From assembly GCF_963082655.1 (NCBI RefSeq), contig NC_081555.1, positions 91,241,272 to 91,305,271 on the forward strand: a stretch of DNA of 64,000 nt, in the 5' to 3' direction. Positions 32,725-43,503 of the stretch are shown piece by piece. This DNA is from Stomoxys calcitrans (taxonomy: Eukaryota; Arthropoda; Insecta; Diptera; Muscidae). The notes beneath the pieces were generated by a model, which was given only the letters and a program-made list of their open reading frames with translations, made no database searches and was not told where the DNA came from. A program made the translations under genes and the position numbers. Numbering within the stretch: the first letter of the stretch is position 1; each line of letters opens with the position of its first letter.

Positions 32725-34905
32725 GAGATTAAGCGTTATTACAGAAAGAGGCAGACTATCTGACGCCTCGTCTGGTCAACATTTTCAAAGCGTGACTAGG
32801 ACTTGCATATACTCCGAAAGCCTGGCAGGAGGCAAGGGTGCTGTTTATACCCAAGCCAGGCAAGGCAAGTTATGCGACACCAAAGGCCTACAGACCTATA
32901 AGCCTTACGTCCTATCTACTCAAAATCATGGAACGCACCTTGGATACCATGATAAAGAGTAGGCAATCCAGCGAACTGCTCAAATACAAATAGCATGCCT
33001 ATGTCAAAACAAGGTAGGTGGAGACTGACCTGCACGAGGTTGTGTATAAAATAGAAGAATCATTGGCGGTTTGCATTGACATCGAGGGGGTGTTTAACAA
33101 TGTGCGGACCGACACATTGATCCAATCCTTAGACCAGCACCGGGTGGACCCGGTCCTTAGAAACTGGATAAACCATATGCTAACGAACAGGTGGAGAAGA
33201 CTGAAATATGCCAGAGAAGACTGAAATATGCCTGTTCACGAGGAAGACGAAGGTGGGCAAATTTAACGCACCACTTTTCCTCAATAAGACGATTTCGATA
33301 TCTGACAAGATAAAATACTTAGATGTGATCTTGGGCAGGAAACTGAATTGGAAGTGTCACATTCAGGAGCGTACTGAGAAGGCTCACAGATGTTGGGCAC
33401 TATGTAGATGGTTCGAAATAGGGCCTGAATGTGAGGATAGTCCATTGGCTCTACAGGAGCGTTATTAAACCAATACTTACTTACGACTCAATAGTTTGGT
33501 GGACTGCAATGGAGAAAAAGTGCAACATAAGGACCATACAACAGGTTCAGAGAACATATTGTCTTGGCATAAGCGGAGCGATGAGGATAACCGAGCCATT
33601 GACATACAGATTAAGTGTGAGGCAAACACTGCGGCTATGAGACTTAAGGCGATGGGAGAATGTATTGAGGATGGGAGCGGCTCATACTATCGCGGTATAA
33701 TCGAGGCGACGATAGGAAACCTGGAAGGAAGGGAAGAGGATTCCGATCGGATACCTGAGATGAACCTTGAAGTCGAGTGCGAGGAACTGCTGCCATCGGC
33801 ACATTCTTGGATTGACGGAACCCTAGTATTGCCACCTGGAAGATCATGTTACACGGATGGATCAAAGCTAGAGGACAGAGTGGGCCTGAGGGTTTACATT
33901 GAGAACCCAGGTACTGAGATCTCTTTTAGACTGCCTGACCATAATACGGTCCTGCAGGCGGAGATCCGGTCGATCACGGAATGCGTAAAGTGGTTGTTGT
34001 TGTTGTTGTAGCAGTGTGTTATACACTGAGGCGGCAGCCCTTGTCGATGAAGATCTCCATCGGGTCAATCCGGTACGTACAACCGGCTGCCATGGGATTG
34101 TGCGTGAAGTGGTGTGGTTCTAAAGTGAGTACGTCGAGTTTAAACATATTTACCGACAGTAAAATTGCCATAAGGACAATAACAATCAGGACGGTAAGGT
34201 CACGAACTGTCTTACAGTCTATGAAGGAGATTAAGGCTTTCTCTGAGGATGGCAAAATCCGCATCGTTTGGGTGCCGGGCCATAACGGAGTAAGGGGAAA
34301 TGAAAGGGCAGACGATTTGGCGGTGAAGGCCAGAAGACTGCCGTCAATAAACTTGGTAAACCCGAAACCTTTCGGGTCGACGCAGTCCGAGTTAAGGGAG
34401 TGGGCAACGAATGCACATGCAACATTAGGGGCAGCGAAACGGTCGGTAGGATGGCGAAAATCCGATGGGGGGATCCAGATCGTGAGAAGACGAGGCTATT
34501 AATGAATGGAAGCAAGAAGGAGGTCAGTATAGCTATTGGTATCATAACGGGACACATAGGACTACGAGCTCACTTATGTAAAATCGGTGCGGCAAGTGAT
34601 ACCTTGTGTAAGGCATGCGGGGAAGATGATGAGACGTTGGAGCATTTCCTTTGTCATTGCCCGGCTTTCGCGTACAACAGATACCGGCACTTAGGTGGAG
34701 ACACAATACCAGACATGAACCAACTTAGGGGAGTGGTATTGAAAGCGATTTTGTAAATAGCACGGAATTCCTAACTTAAAATTTTCTTTTTAGAGGTTAC
34801 TTTATAGTTCTAAGAGCGCACAACAAGCCGATTACTGGCTTAGGTGTATGTCGATTGTGGCATGGGGCGGATTGATATCGGCACCCTCTTTTCAACCTAA
34901 CCTAT
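32725..34905 (+). pseudogene. RNase H-type LINE, internally deleted copy
   Basis: It starts at a TTACAGAAAGAGGCAGACTA remnant of the RT N-terminus and includes CIDIEGVFNNVRTDTLIQSL. Near 33205 it jumps to the region after the catalytic box (KTEICLFTRKTKVG), with an 18-19 bp tandem duplication of AGAAGACTGAAATATGCC at the join. RNase H follows with SCYTDGSKLEDRV and VWVPGHNGVRGNERADDLAV, then the C-terminal region EDDETLEHFLCHCPAF. The 3' end is CAACCTAACCTATA. SINE-3 is inserted at 33994. Confidence 0.82.
33994..34101. mobile_element. Small GTT-ended retroposon (SINE-3), best copy
   Basis: About 108 bp from TTGTTGTTGTTGTAGCAGTG to GGCTGCCATGGGATTGT interrupt the LINE RNase H region. An 11-bp duplication, GCGTAAAGTGG at 33983 and GCGTGAAGTGG at 34102, flanks it, showing target-primed insertion. 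Read on the minus strand it ends in a (CAA)n tail. Confidence 0.82.
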
Positions 34906-35645
34906 ATCTTTCATCCGAAGTAGCCTTTTAAGGCTGTAGTAGCCATATTTTTGATCCGATCCTTACAAAATTTGTCATAATGAGTTTTATTTGACGTCCT
35001 AGTGCATGTGTTCAAAATCTCATCTAAACCGGCTCAGATTTATGAATATATAGCTCCCATATATACATATCTTTCATCCCATATAGGTTTTTAAGGCTGT
35101 ACATAACACAATTTCGGTCCGATCCTTATACAATTTTGAGCGAGGTGTTTTATTTGACGTCCAAATTTAAGGTTCAAATTTAGATATATATAGCTCCCAT
35201 ATATAGATATCTCTCTACCGATATAGCCTTTTAAGGCTGTATCTGACGTCCATGTATGTGCGCAAAATTTCATAAAATCCGATTCATATTAAGATATAGC
35301 TCCCATATATACTATGTGTGTATATTTCATCCGATATGACTTTTTAAGGCTGTAGAAGCCACAATTTTGGTCCAATCTTAACAAAATTTAGATGTTTTAT
35401 TTGACGTCCCGGTATGTGTAGAAAATTCCATAAAAATCGGTCCAGATTTAGATGTAGCTCCTTTATATGTATATCTTTCATCTGATATGGCTTATAAGGT
35501 TCAATACGGTATTTCAATTGGTATGCAAAAGTTTCACTAGATTTCGACGTAGGCTCTATGAATTAAAAGTAGTACGTAGACTCGGTGGTGTAGGGATTTG
35601 TATGTACTCGGCTCACCCCGACTTTTGTTTTTCCTTTACATGTTT
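34905..35645 (+). mobile_element. Family D tandem-repeat element
   Basis: Units contain AGATATAGCTCCCATATATA and a CTTTTAAGGCTGTA phrase. It ends CTCACCCCGACTTTTG followed by TTTTTCCTTTAC, the same end as the 7435-8395 element. The GTCCGTC microsatellite start is missing. Confidence 0.68.
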
Positions 35646-35649
35646 TTAA

Positions 35650-35945
35650 CCTTGGCCATTGTTTATTTAAAGGCGCCAATAACCCACATTGTCTTATCGA
35701 GCATTATAGGCACTCAGTATTTGTGCAACAGCCGGTGCCAACCTGCCTCTTACTGAGACTCTCCGCTCGATACCGCTGATTGTCCGCGACTGCCGTTGCA
35801 GCTACTCCGTATGGAGCACTCCACTATCCGCAACCTGTGGAAGCGCCCGGTAGCTCTCAGCTAAGCTTCTCGTGACAGAACAGACCGGACCTCAATGTTC
35901 CAGCTTGTGTGGTGCTCACAGCTGTTCCGTGCCAAAATCTTTAGA
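35650..35945. repeat. LINE-associated repeat, uninterrupted copy
   Basis: It matches 12125-12187 plus 12501-12740 (CCTTGGCCATTGTTTATT, GAGACTC, GCTTGTGTGGTGCTCA). It ends about 130 bp before the start codon of the next gene and may have replaced part of its upstream region. Confidence 0.55.
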
Positions 35946-36077
35946 TTGTTACCCTCATTTGTTCAAACTTATCCCACTGTGCTGCGTCAGTTTTCTAAAA
36001 GTTTCTTCAATACAAAAATTTCAAAATTTTCGACTAAATTTTTCTTCAAAATAAAAACTTAATTATAAAAATTTGCA

Positions 36078-36158
36078 ATGGATTTAGACACACCAGCCCA
36101 TACTCATTTTGTAATGGATGATGGCCATCGCCTACTGATTGCTATTATTGCAGATGAA
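36078..36158 (+). CDS. V-ATPase subunit F paralogue, exon 1
   Basis: The ATG at 36078 opens 27 codons ending LLIAIIADE, equivalent to the LIAVIGDE strand of subunit F, then a phase-0 donor GTATTA. The N-terminal extension (MDLDTPAHTHFVMDDGH) is longer than the usual few residues. An initiator-like TCAGTT lies at 35987, about 90 bp upstream, consistent with a short 5' UTR. Confidence 0.82.
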
Positions 36159-36217
36159 GTATTAGATGTACCCTTCTTTTTAACTATAATTTATAAAATA
36201 AAAAATTTACTCACTAG

Positions 36218-36308
36218 ACAACTACGGTGGGATTTCTATTGGCTGGCATTGGTGAATGCTTTGGTGGTTTGGGCAAAAAGCATATCAACTTTATGATTGT
36301 CAATAAAG
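36218..36308 (+). CDS. V-ATPase subunit F paralogue, exon 2
   Basis: A 59-bp intron ends ACTAG. The exon reads TTTVGFLLAGIGECFGGLGK followed by KHINFMIVNK, aligning with the subunit F core D-T-x-V-G-F-L-L-G-G-I-G-E...N-F-M-V-V-D-K. It ends in phase 1 before GTTTGT. The conserved GFLLxGIGE turn is intact, with Ala for the first Gly of GG. Confidence 0.86.
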
Positions 36309-36371
36309 GTTTGTTGGACATTGCTTGCCAATTTTCCAAGGAAATAATTTGCTAAAATTTTATCTTAACAG

Positions 36372-36571
36372 AGACAAATATGAATGATGTCGAAAAGTAT
36401 TTTATTTCAATTTACGAACAATCCAACATTGGTGTAATACTTATTGCCGCCGATATATGGCAGCACATTTTACCCTTATATGGAAAAATGAAGAGGAGAA
36501 TGTTGCCAATTGTTTTGGAAATACCCATACAAAATAAAGATTTTCTCAAAATAACGAGGAAATTAAATTGA
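36372..36571 (+). CDS. V-ATPase subunit F paralogue, exon 3
   Basis: After a 63-bp intron (AACAG acceptor) the exon restores the frame and reads ETNMNDVEKYFISIYEQSNI, then GVILIAADIWQHI and MLPIVLEIPIQNKDF, ending at TGA 36569-36571. Subunit F (Vha14 in Drosophila) sits in the V1 central stalk of the proton pump and couples ATP hydrolysis to rotation. The full product is 123 aa, close to the family's usual length of about 120. The C-terminus diverges after LEIP: the usual SKDHPYDxxKDSILRRAR segment is replaced by a short basic tail. Splice sites and frame are intact, so it looks functional but fast-evolving, perhaps a tissue-restricted paralogue (inference). A second, conserved Vha14 would be expected elsewhere. 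Confidence 0.86.
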
Positions 36572-36587
36572 ATGTGAAAACATTAAA

Positions 36588-38232
36588 AACAAGCGTGCTA
36601 AGTTCAACCGGGCCAAATCTTATATACCCTCCACCATGGATCGCATTTCGCGAGTTCTTTTCCCGCCATTTCTTCTTAGGCAAAACAAGGAAAAAAGACC
36701 AAAATTATTTTATATGTTAGAGACCTGTTTAAAATGTCAGCCAATTTGAATAAGAATTGCGCCCTTTGGGGACTCAAGAAGTAAAATAGAGAGATCGATT
36801 TATATGGGAGCTGTATCAGGCTATAAACCGATTCATGCCACATTCGATACGTGTGTCAAAGGTCATCAGAAACGCCGTTGTACAAATTTTCAGCCAAATC
36901 GGATAATACTTGCACACTTTAGGGGCTCAAGAAGTCAAGATCCCATATCGGTTTATATGGCAGATATATCAGGTTATGGACCGATTCGAACTATTTTTAG
37001 CTCAGTGGCTGAAATTTAAACCAAAACGTGTTATTCAAAATTTCAGCTAAATCGGGTAATAATTGCGCCCTCGACTGGCTCAAGAAGTCAAGATCCCAGA
37101 TCGGTTTAGATGGCAGCTATATCAGGTTATGAAAAGATTTGAACCTTATTCGGCACAGTTGTTGAAAGTCATAATAAAATAGATCGGTTTATATGACAGC
37201 TATATCAGGTTATGGACCGATTTCAATCATACACCACAGTTGTTAGACATCATAACAAAATACTTCGTGCAAAATTTCATTCAAATCGGATAAGAATTGC
37301 GCCCTCTAGTGGCTCAAGAAGTCAAGATTCAAGATCGGTTTATATGGCAGCTATATCAGGCTATTGACCGATTTGAACCATACTTAGCACAGTTATTGGA
37401 AGTCAAAGCGAAACAGGTCCTGCAAAATTTCATTCCAATCGGGTAAGAATTGCGCCCTCTAGAGGCTCACGAAGTCAAGACCCAAGATCGGTTTATATGG
37501 CAGCTATAACAGGTCATGGTCCGATTTAAACCATACTTGACACAGCTGTTGGATATCATAATAAAACACGTCGTGCAAAACTTCATTCAAATCGGATAAG
37601 AATTGCGCCCTCTAGAGTCTCATGAAGTCAAAACCCAAGATCGGTTTATATGGCAGTTGTATCAGGTTATTTACCGATTTCAACCATACTTAACACAGTT
37701 GTCGGAAGTCATAGCGTCATTACATTCAAATCAGATAAGAATTGGGCCCTCTAGAGGCTCAAGAAGTCAAAACCCAAGATCGGTTTATATGGCAACTATA
37801 TCAGGTTATTGACCGATTTGAACCATACTTGGCACAGTTGTTGGATATTAAAACAAAACACGTCGTGCATTTAATTCCAAACGGATAAGAATTGCGCTTC
37901 TAGAGGCTCAAGAAGTCAAGACCCAAGATTGGTTAATATGGCAGCTATATCAAAACATAGACCGATATGGCCCATTTACAATCCCAACCGACCTACGCTA
38001 AAAAGAGGTATTTGTGCAAAATTTCAAGCGGCTAGCTTTACTCCTTCGAAAATTTGCTGGCTTTCGACAGACAATCGGACGGACGGACAGACGGGCGGAC
38101 GGAAGGGCGCACGGACGGACAGACAGGCGGACATGGCTAGATCGACATTAAATGTCACGACGATCAAGTGCCACGACGATCGAGTAGAATGACGAAATTA
38201 GTATACCCCCATCCTATGGTGGAAGGAAAAAA
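36588..38232 (+). mobile_element. Family A tandem-repeat element, full copy with about eight modules
   Basis: It starts AACAAGCGTGCTAAGTTCAA, a decayed palindrome, then TATACCCTCCACCATGG. Modules marked by TAAGAATTGCGCCCTCTAG sit at 37291, 37444 and 37597 (153 bp apart) with a shorter step to 37736. An expanded ACGGACGGACAG microsatellite (38085-38135) and the end CCATCCTATGGTGGAAGG follow. It begins only 17 bp after the stop of the V-ATPase F paralogue, within its 3' UTR. Confidence 0.85.
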
Positions 38233-38419
38233 AAACATCGACATGCATATGAAGCAACTTGTTCCTTTCATTTTTGTTTGTCGGTCATCCATAACAGATG
38301 GCCATTTATATAACAGATGCCACAGTTTGTGCCACATTTTTTAGAAAAATTATGCTACTTTTTTCAAAGAATGCTACTTCTTATGCCGCTTTTCGAAAAT
38401 TATCAACGGGAACGCTGCG
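38233..38419. other. Unassigned spacer
   Basis: AT-rich, with no recognised feature. Confidence 0.35.
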
Positions 38420-38755
38420 GTCATTTCTTTAAGGAATAGCAGGAAGACATTTCTCAGCAATGAATGCTCTATATGACAGTTATACCAAAATGTGGATCTA
38501 TTTGGCCCATTTGTAATCTCAACCGATCTGCACTAATAAGAAGTATTAACGCAAAATTTCAAGTACCTAGCTTTACTCCTTCGAAAGTTAGCGAGCTTTC
38601 AACAGACGGACATGGGTAAATCGACTCAAAATGCCAAGCCGATCAAGAATTTATATACTTTTTTGGGTCTCAGATCTATATTTCGATGTGTTACAAACGG
38701 AATAACGCAATTAGTAAACACCTTCCTATGGGGGAGGGTATAAAAATTAAAATTT
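38420..38755 (+). mobile_element. Family A element, 3' end only
   Basis: It contains GACAGTTATACCAAAATGTG, then GGCCCATTTGTAATCTCAAC, TTTCGATGTGTTACAAACGG and the end CCTATGGGGGAGGGTATAAA. One partial module remains. Confidence 0.7.
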
Positions 38756-39350
38756 TTGTATTAAAATACATACTTTCAATACAATACCATAGGATGCGGG
38801 GTATACTACCCTAGACATTCCATTGTAACACTTCGAACCATTGATCTGATATCCCATGAAGTACATATATTCTTGATCGGCTCGACACTCTGAGTTAATC
38901 TAGGCATGTCCGTCCGTCCATCGGTCGGTCTGTCTGTCGAAATCACCATAGCGTACGAACAAATGAAGATAACCGTTTGAAATTTTGCACAAATACTTCT
39001 TACGGATGTAGGTAGTTGGGCATTGCAAACCATATCGGTTCAGATTTGGCTCCCATATAAAACGATCTCCAGATTTGATTTGTTCAGCCCCTGGAAGTTG
39101 CAACTGCTATCCGATTTGGCTGAAATTTTGCACATAATGTTTTGGTTTAAGTTCCAAATGCCGTGCCAAGTACAGTCTAGAAAGATCTTTAACCTGATAT
39201 AGCTCCCATATAAACCGATCTCCCGATTTGACATCTTGACCTCCTGGAAGCCGCAATTGTTATCTCATTTGACTGAAATTTTGTGCGGAATGCTTCGTTA
39301 CAGCTTCCAACTACCGTACCAAGTACAGTATAAATCGGTCAAAATACAAC

Positions 39351-39616
39351 AAATATTGCCCATGAACAGAGTACAGTCCGATTCAAATTTAAGCTCAATA
39401 ATAAGGGGCATCCTTTTTATAGCCGAGACCCATCGGCGGCCGCAGTGGGACACCTCTTTGGAGAGAAGTTTTTACATGGCATAGTACCTCACAAATTTTG
39501 TCAGCATTAGGAGGGGAAAACCACCGCTATTTCTTCTGATGGTTCCGCCAGGATTCGAACCCAGGCGTTCAGCGTCATAGACGGACATGCAAACTTCTGC
39601 GCTACGATGGCCTCCC
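39351..39616 (-). mobile_element. SINE-1 copy nested in family C element
   Basis: It runs from ATATTGCCCATGAACAGAGT to GCGCTACGATGGCCTCC. An 8-bp TATAAATC flanks it (left about 39330, before a (CAA)-like tail; right 39617). It has an internal deletion compared with other copies. Confidence 0.82.
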
Positions 39617-39911
39617 TATAAATCATTCTATAACCTGATATACATATGTAGCTCCCATATAAACAGACTTCACGATTTTAAATCTTGAGCCCCTGGAAGG
39701 CTCAATTATTATCCAATTTAACAGAAATTGGGCACCGACTGTTTCGTTGTGACTTCCAACAACTGTGTCAAGAACGGTTCAAATCGGTATATAACCTGAT
39801 GCAGTTGCCATAAAAGCCGATCTCCCGATTAGTCTTCTGCGACCCCTAGAAGCTTCAATTTGTGTCTAATTTGGCTGAAATTTGGTACATAAAATTCACA
39901 TATGTCTTTGC

Positions 39912-40232
39912 AAAATTTTACCCATGAACATTCGACTAAGGAAAGGCAAATTTCTCACACATCAATAAGTGAGGTCCGATTCAAGTTTAAGCTCAATGAT
40001 AAGCAGCCTCCTTTTTATAGTCGAGTCCGAACGGCGTGCCGCAGTGCGACACCTCTTTGGGGAGAAGTTTTTACATGGCAAAGCACCCTAGGAGGGGATA
40101 ACCACCTCACAAATGTTGCCAGCATAAGGAGGGGAAAACCACCGCTGAAAATTTTTTCCTGATAGTCTCGCCAGGATTCGAACCCAGGCGTTCAGCGTCA
40201 TAAGCGGACATGCTAACCTCTGCCCTACGGTG
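39912..40232 (-). mobile_element. SINE-1 copy nested in family C element
   Basis: It has the full head (CATGCTAACCTCTGCCCTAC, B box complement GGATTCGAACCC) and body. A short TGTCTTT repeat flanks it. A phrase around CCTAGGAGGGGATAACCACC is locally duplicated. Confidence 0.82.
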
Positions 40233-40332
40233 TGTGTCTTTAACTATGTTAATTTGTTGAAATTTTCTACAGAATCCATGGTGTTGGGTTCCCAAGATTC
40301 GGCCCGGCCGAACTTAGCACATTTTTACTTGT

Positions 40333-40870
40333 TTACAAAATACTTAGTAGCTGAACATTCAAAACACTGATATTGATTGGAACTGATATTTTTCCAACTT
40401 TATACACAATTTAACTCGTGGTTTTATCTCCTGCAATGCTACGAAAAATGTGTACGTAACAGGGCCAGCTAAGAGCCATGTTGGCCTAAATGCCTGCCCA
40501 TAAAACACCAAACTGTTTGCACTGCATGTTAATCATTCGCCTCACTGTTGTTCAGTGTACCATTTAATTGGAATTTATAAGACCCTATTTGAAATCCCCC
40601 ATTTACATAACATTTTATGCTGCCACAACTTGACCTGAGGTAAAGTGTTATAAAATAGTGGGATATTAAAACACTGGGGCTTCTTCGTACTCATGCGGAA
40701 ATGTTGGCTGTTGTCTCAAGATAATCGCGTGAGATACATGTCCAAATATTTATGTTACACCTTTTATTTTTTTTTTATAGAATTTAAAAATAACTTGAAA
40801 GAAACAACTAATCATCACGGTAATAAATGAGCCTATTTGTTTTCAAAAAGCAACACTCAGAGAAAAATTA
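40333..40870. other. Unassigned spacer
   Basis: No gene or repeat recognised. AT-rich, with short open frames only. Confidence 0.4.
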
Positions 40871-42545
40871 AAAAAACAAGTAAAAGCGTGCTAAGTTCGG
40901 CCGGGCTGAATCTTTTATACCTTCCACCATGGATCGCATTTGTCGAGTTCTATGCAAACAACGAATATTGAATAAGAACTGTTATGCTATTGGAGCTATA
41001 TCAAGTTATAGTCCGATTCGGACCATAAATGAATGCTGAACATTGTAAAAGACATTGTGCGATATTTCAGTTCATTCGGATAAGAATTGCGCCTTGTAGG
41101 GGCTGAAGCAAGAAGCAAAATCGGGAGATGGGTTTACATGGGAGCTGTATCAATCTATTGATCGATTCAGACCATATTAGACACGTATGTTGAAGGTCAT
41201 GAGAGAAGCCGTTGTAGAAAATTTCTCCAAATTGGATGAGAATTGCGACCTCTAGGGGCTCAAGAAGTCAAAATCCCAGATCGGTTTATATGGCCGCTAT
41301 ATCAGCTTATGTACCGATTTGCGCTATACTTAGCACAGTTATTAGAAGTCCTAACAAAACACTTCATGCAAAATTTCAGCCAAATCGGATGAGAATTACG
41401 CCCTCTATTGGCTCAAGAATCAAAATCCAAGATCGGTTTATATGACAGCTAACCAAATTACCGATTTGAATCATATTAAACACAGTTCTTGGAAGTGATA
41501 CCGGAACACTACGTGCAAAATTTCAGTCAAATCGGACGAGAATTCCGCCCTCTAGAGGCTCAAGAAGTCAAAACCCAAGATAGGTTTATTTGGCAGCTAT
41601 ATAAAAACATGGACCGATTTGGCCCATTTACAATCACAACCGACCTACTCTAATAAAAAGTATTTGTGCAAAATTTCAAGCTCCTGGCTTTACTCCTTCG
41701 AAAGTTAGCGTGCTTTCGACAGACAGACGGATAGACGGACATGGCTAGATCGACTTAAAATGACATGACGATCAAGAATATATATACTTTATGGAGTCTC
41801 AGACGCATAACTCGAAATTGGTATACCCCATCATACCAAAACGACATATGCAAAATTTCAACCAAATTGGATAAAAATTACACCCTCTAAAAGCTCAAGA
41901 AGTCTAATCGGGAGATCGGTTTATATAGCGGCTATAACAGGTTATGGACTGATATGGTCTAAAATAGTCCATAACCTAACTCAGTTGTTGAAAGTCATTC
42001 CTCAACGATGTGTGCAAAATTTCAGCCAAATCGGATAAGAAATGCGCCCTCTAGAAGCTCAAGAAGTCTAATTGGGAGATCGGTTTATATGGCAGATATA
42101 TCAGTTTATGAATTTATACTTAGCACAGTTGTTGGAAGTGGTCCCAAAACACCACGTGCAAAATTTCAGCCAAATCGGATAAGAATTACGCCCTCTAGAA
42201 GCTCAAGAAGTCTAATCGGAAGTTATATGGCGGCTATATAAGGCTATGTACTAATTTAAACCATACTTAGCACAGTTGTTGGAAGTCATTCCTCAACGAT
42301 ATAAGCAAAATTTCAGCCAAATCGGATAAGAATTGCGCCCTCTAGAGGCGCAAGAATTCAAGACCCAGGATCGGTTTATATAGCCGCTATATAAAAACAT
42401 GGACCGATTTAGCCCATATAAAATCCCGACCGACCTACACTAATAAGAAGTATTTGTGTGCAAATTCAAGCATTACTCCTTCAAAAGTTAGCGTGCATTT
42501 CACAGACAGACGGACGGACTTTCTGTGGTGGAGGGTATAAAAATG
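40871..42545 (+). mobile_element. Family A element, composite copy
   Basis: The start AACAAGTAAAAGCGTGCTAA with palindrome is followed by modules and a first 3' end block (CAGACGGATAGACGG, then GAGTCTCAGACGCATAAC at 41808). The sequence then re-enters module repeats (ATACCAAAACGACATATGCA) and reaches a second 3' end at GTGGTGGAGGGTATAAAAA (about 42525-42542). This looks like two copies fused by recombination. Confidence 0.72.
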
Positions 42546-42724
42546 TCTTTTAGGGAGGGTATAAAAATGTCTATTAGGTTGGGTCCATTTGTGATGGTTG
42601 TCATAATCGTAATCTACAACAATATATAAGAAGAACAAGAAACCATTTGGTCTATCAAAATAGAGCTTCCAATTTTTGACTAAATATTTGGAAGTTTTAT
42701 TAACATGGGACCAAAACTCCAATT

Positions 42725-42878
42725 TTGCCGTTTAAAAGCACTCGACGATATTGATATCATGGAACGGTCACCTGAGTACTAACTGTGGCCTTTGAAAGTA
42801 TCGAAATACGATCACTGAAAGTGGGTATGGCAGTAAATGACGATAAGACAAAATGGATGGTGACAACTCCGACAACGA
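42725..42878 (+). pseudogene. RTE-like LINE fragment retaining DDIDI
   Basis: CTCGACGATATTGATATCAT encodes LDDIDI, then ERSPE, a stop, and the GMAVNDDKTKWM region in shifted frames. It is the comparator showing what the 31490-32720 copy has lost. Confidence 0.7.
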
Positions 42879-43503
42879 ACAGTGGGATAGAACTGAAAAA
42901 AAAAACTAGTAAAAAATATGCCAAGTGCGAACTTTGAATGGTTAGAGTGAAAAATTTCAAGGTCCGGTTGTACGGTCGCCTTTTGGCAGGTCCCTTAAGT
43001 TGGTCACCTCGGTATTTCGAAAAATTTTTGGGGCTGCCAAATTTTCATTTGTGGTCTGATTTCCATTTTTTTCTTCTTTTGAATAGTACTCAAAAATCCC
43101 TACAAAAAAGTCCGCTTGAGGTCTACAATATCTTGTCTTGTTTCGGGGATATTCGACTTTTAATTTTTTTCCTTGCATATTTGACCGAGACCTGCTTCGT
43201 ATTTTGCGACTTACGAAGACATTTGTGGTTCGACTTTCATTTATATGCATGATTTGGATTCGTGACAAAATTTACTACGACTTCTAGGAGACATATAGAG
43301 TGAAAAAAATCTAAACCCAAATGTGGGATGACTTCCAGTATATATAACTTGATAACTGAATAATAAGATGTGGACGCTTTCGCAGCAAAGTCTTTGTGAA
43401 ATTTGTCACGAATCCAAATCATGCATAAAAATGAAAATCAAACCACAAATGCCTTCGTAAGTTGCAAAATACAAAGCAGGTCTCGGTCACAACTGCAATG
43501 AAA

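Larger units (their letters stand above)
38785..40332 (+). mobile_element. Family C tandem-repeat element with two nested SINEs
   Basis: It starts ACCATAGGATGCGGGGTATA, with GTCCGTCCGTCCATCGG. Modules have CTCCCATATAA at 39050 and 39203, exactly 153 bp apart. It ends ATCCATGGTG, then the palindrome TTCGGCCCGGCCGAA, then CACATTTTTACTTGTTT. SINE-1 copies at 39351-39616 and 39912-40232 interrupt it. Confidence 0.82.

Noticed and set aside
36159..36296. Continuation of the 36078 frame to 36296
   Set aside because: It runs through intron 1 and shifts frame in exon 2; splicing at 36158/36218 restores the subunit F core.
37290..37750. Regular repeats as a possible CRISPR array
   Set aside because: Units are 153 bp, tandem without unique spacers, and in a eukaryotic genome with many copies.
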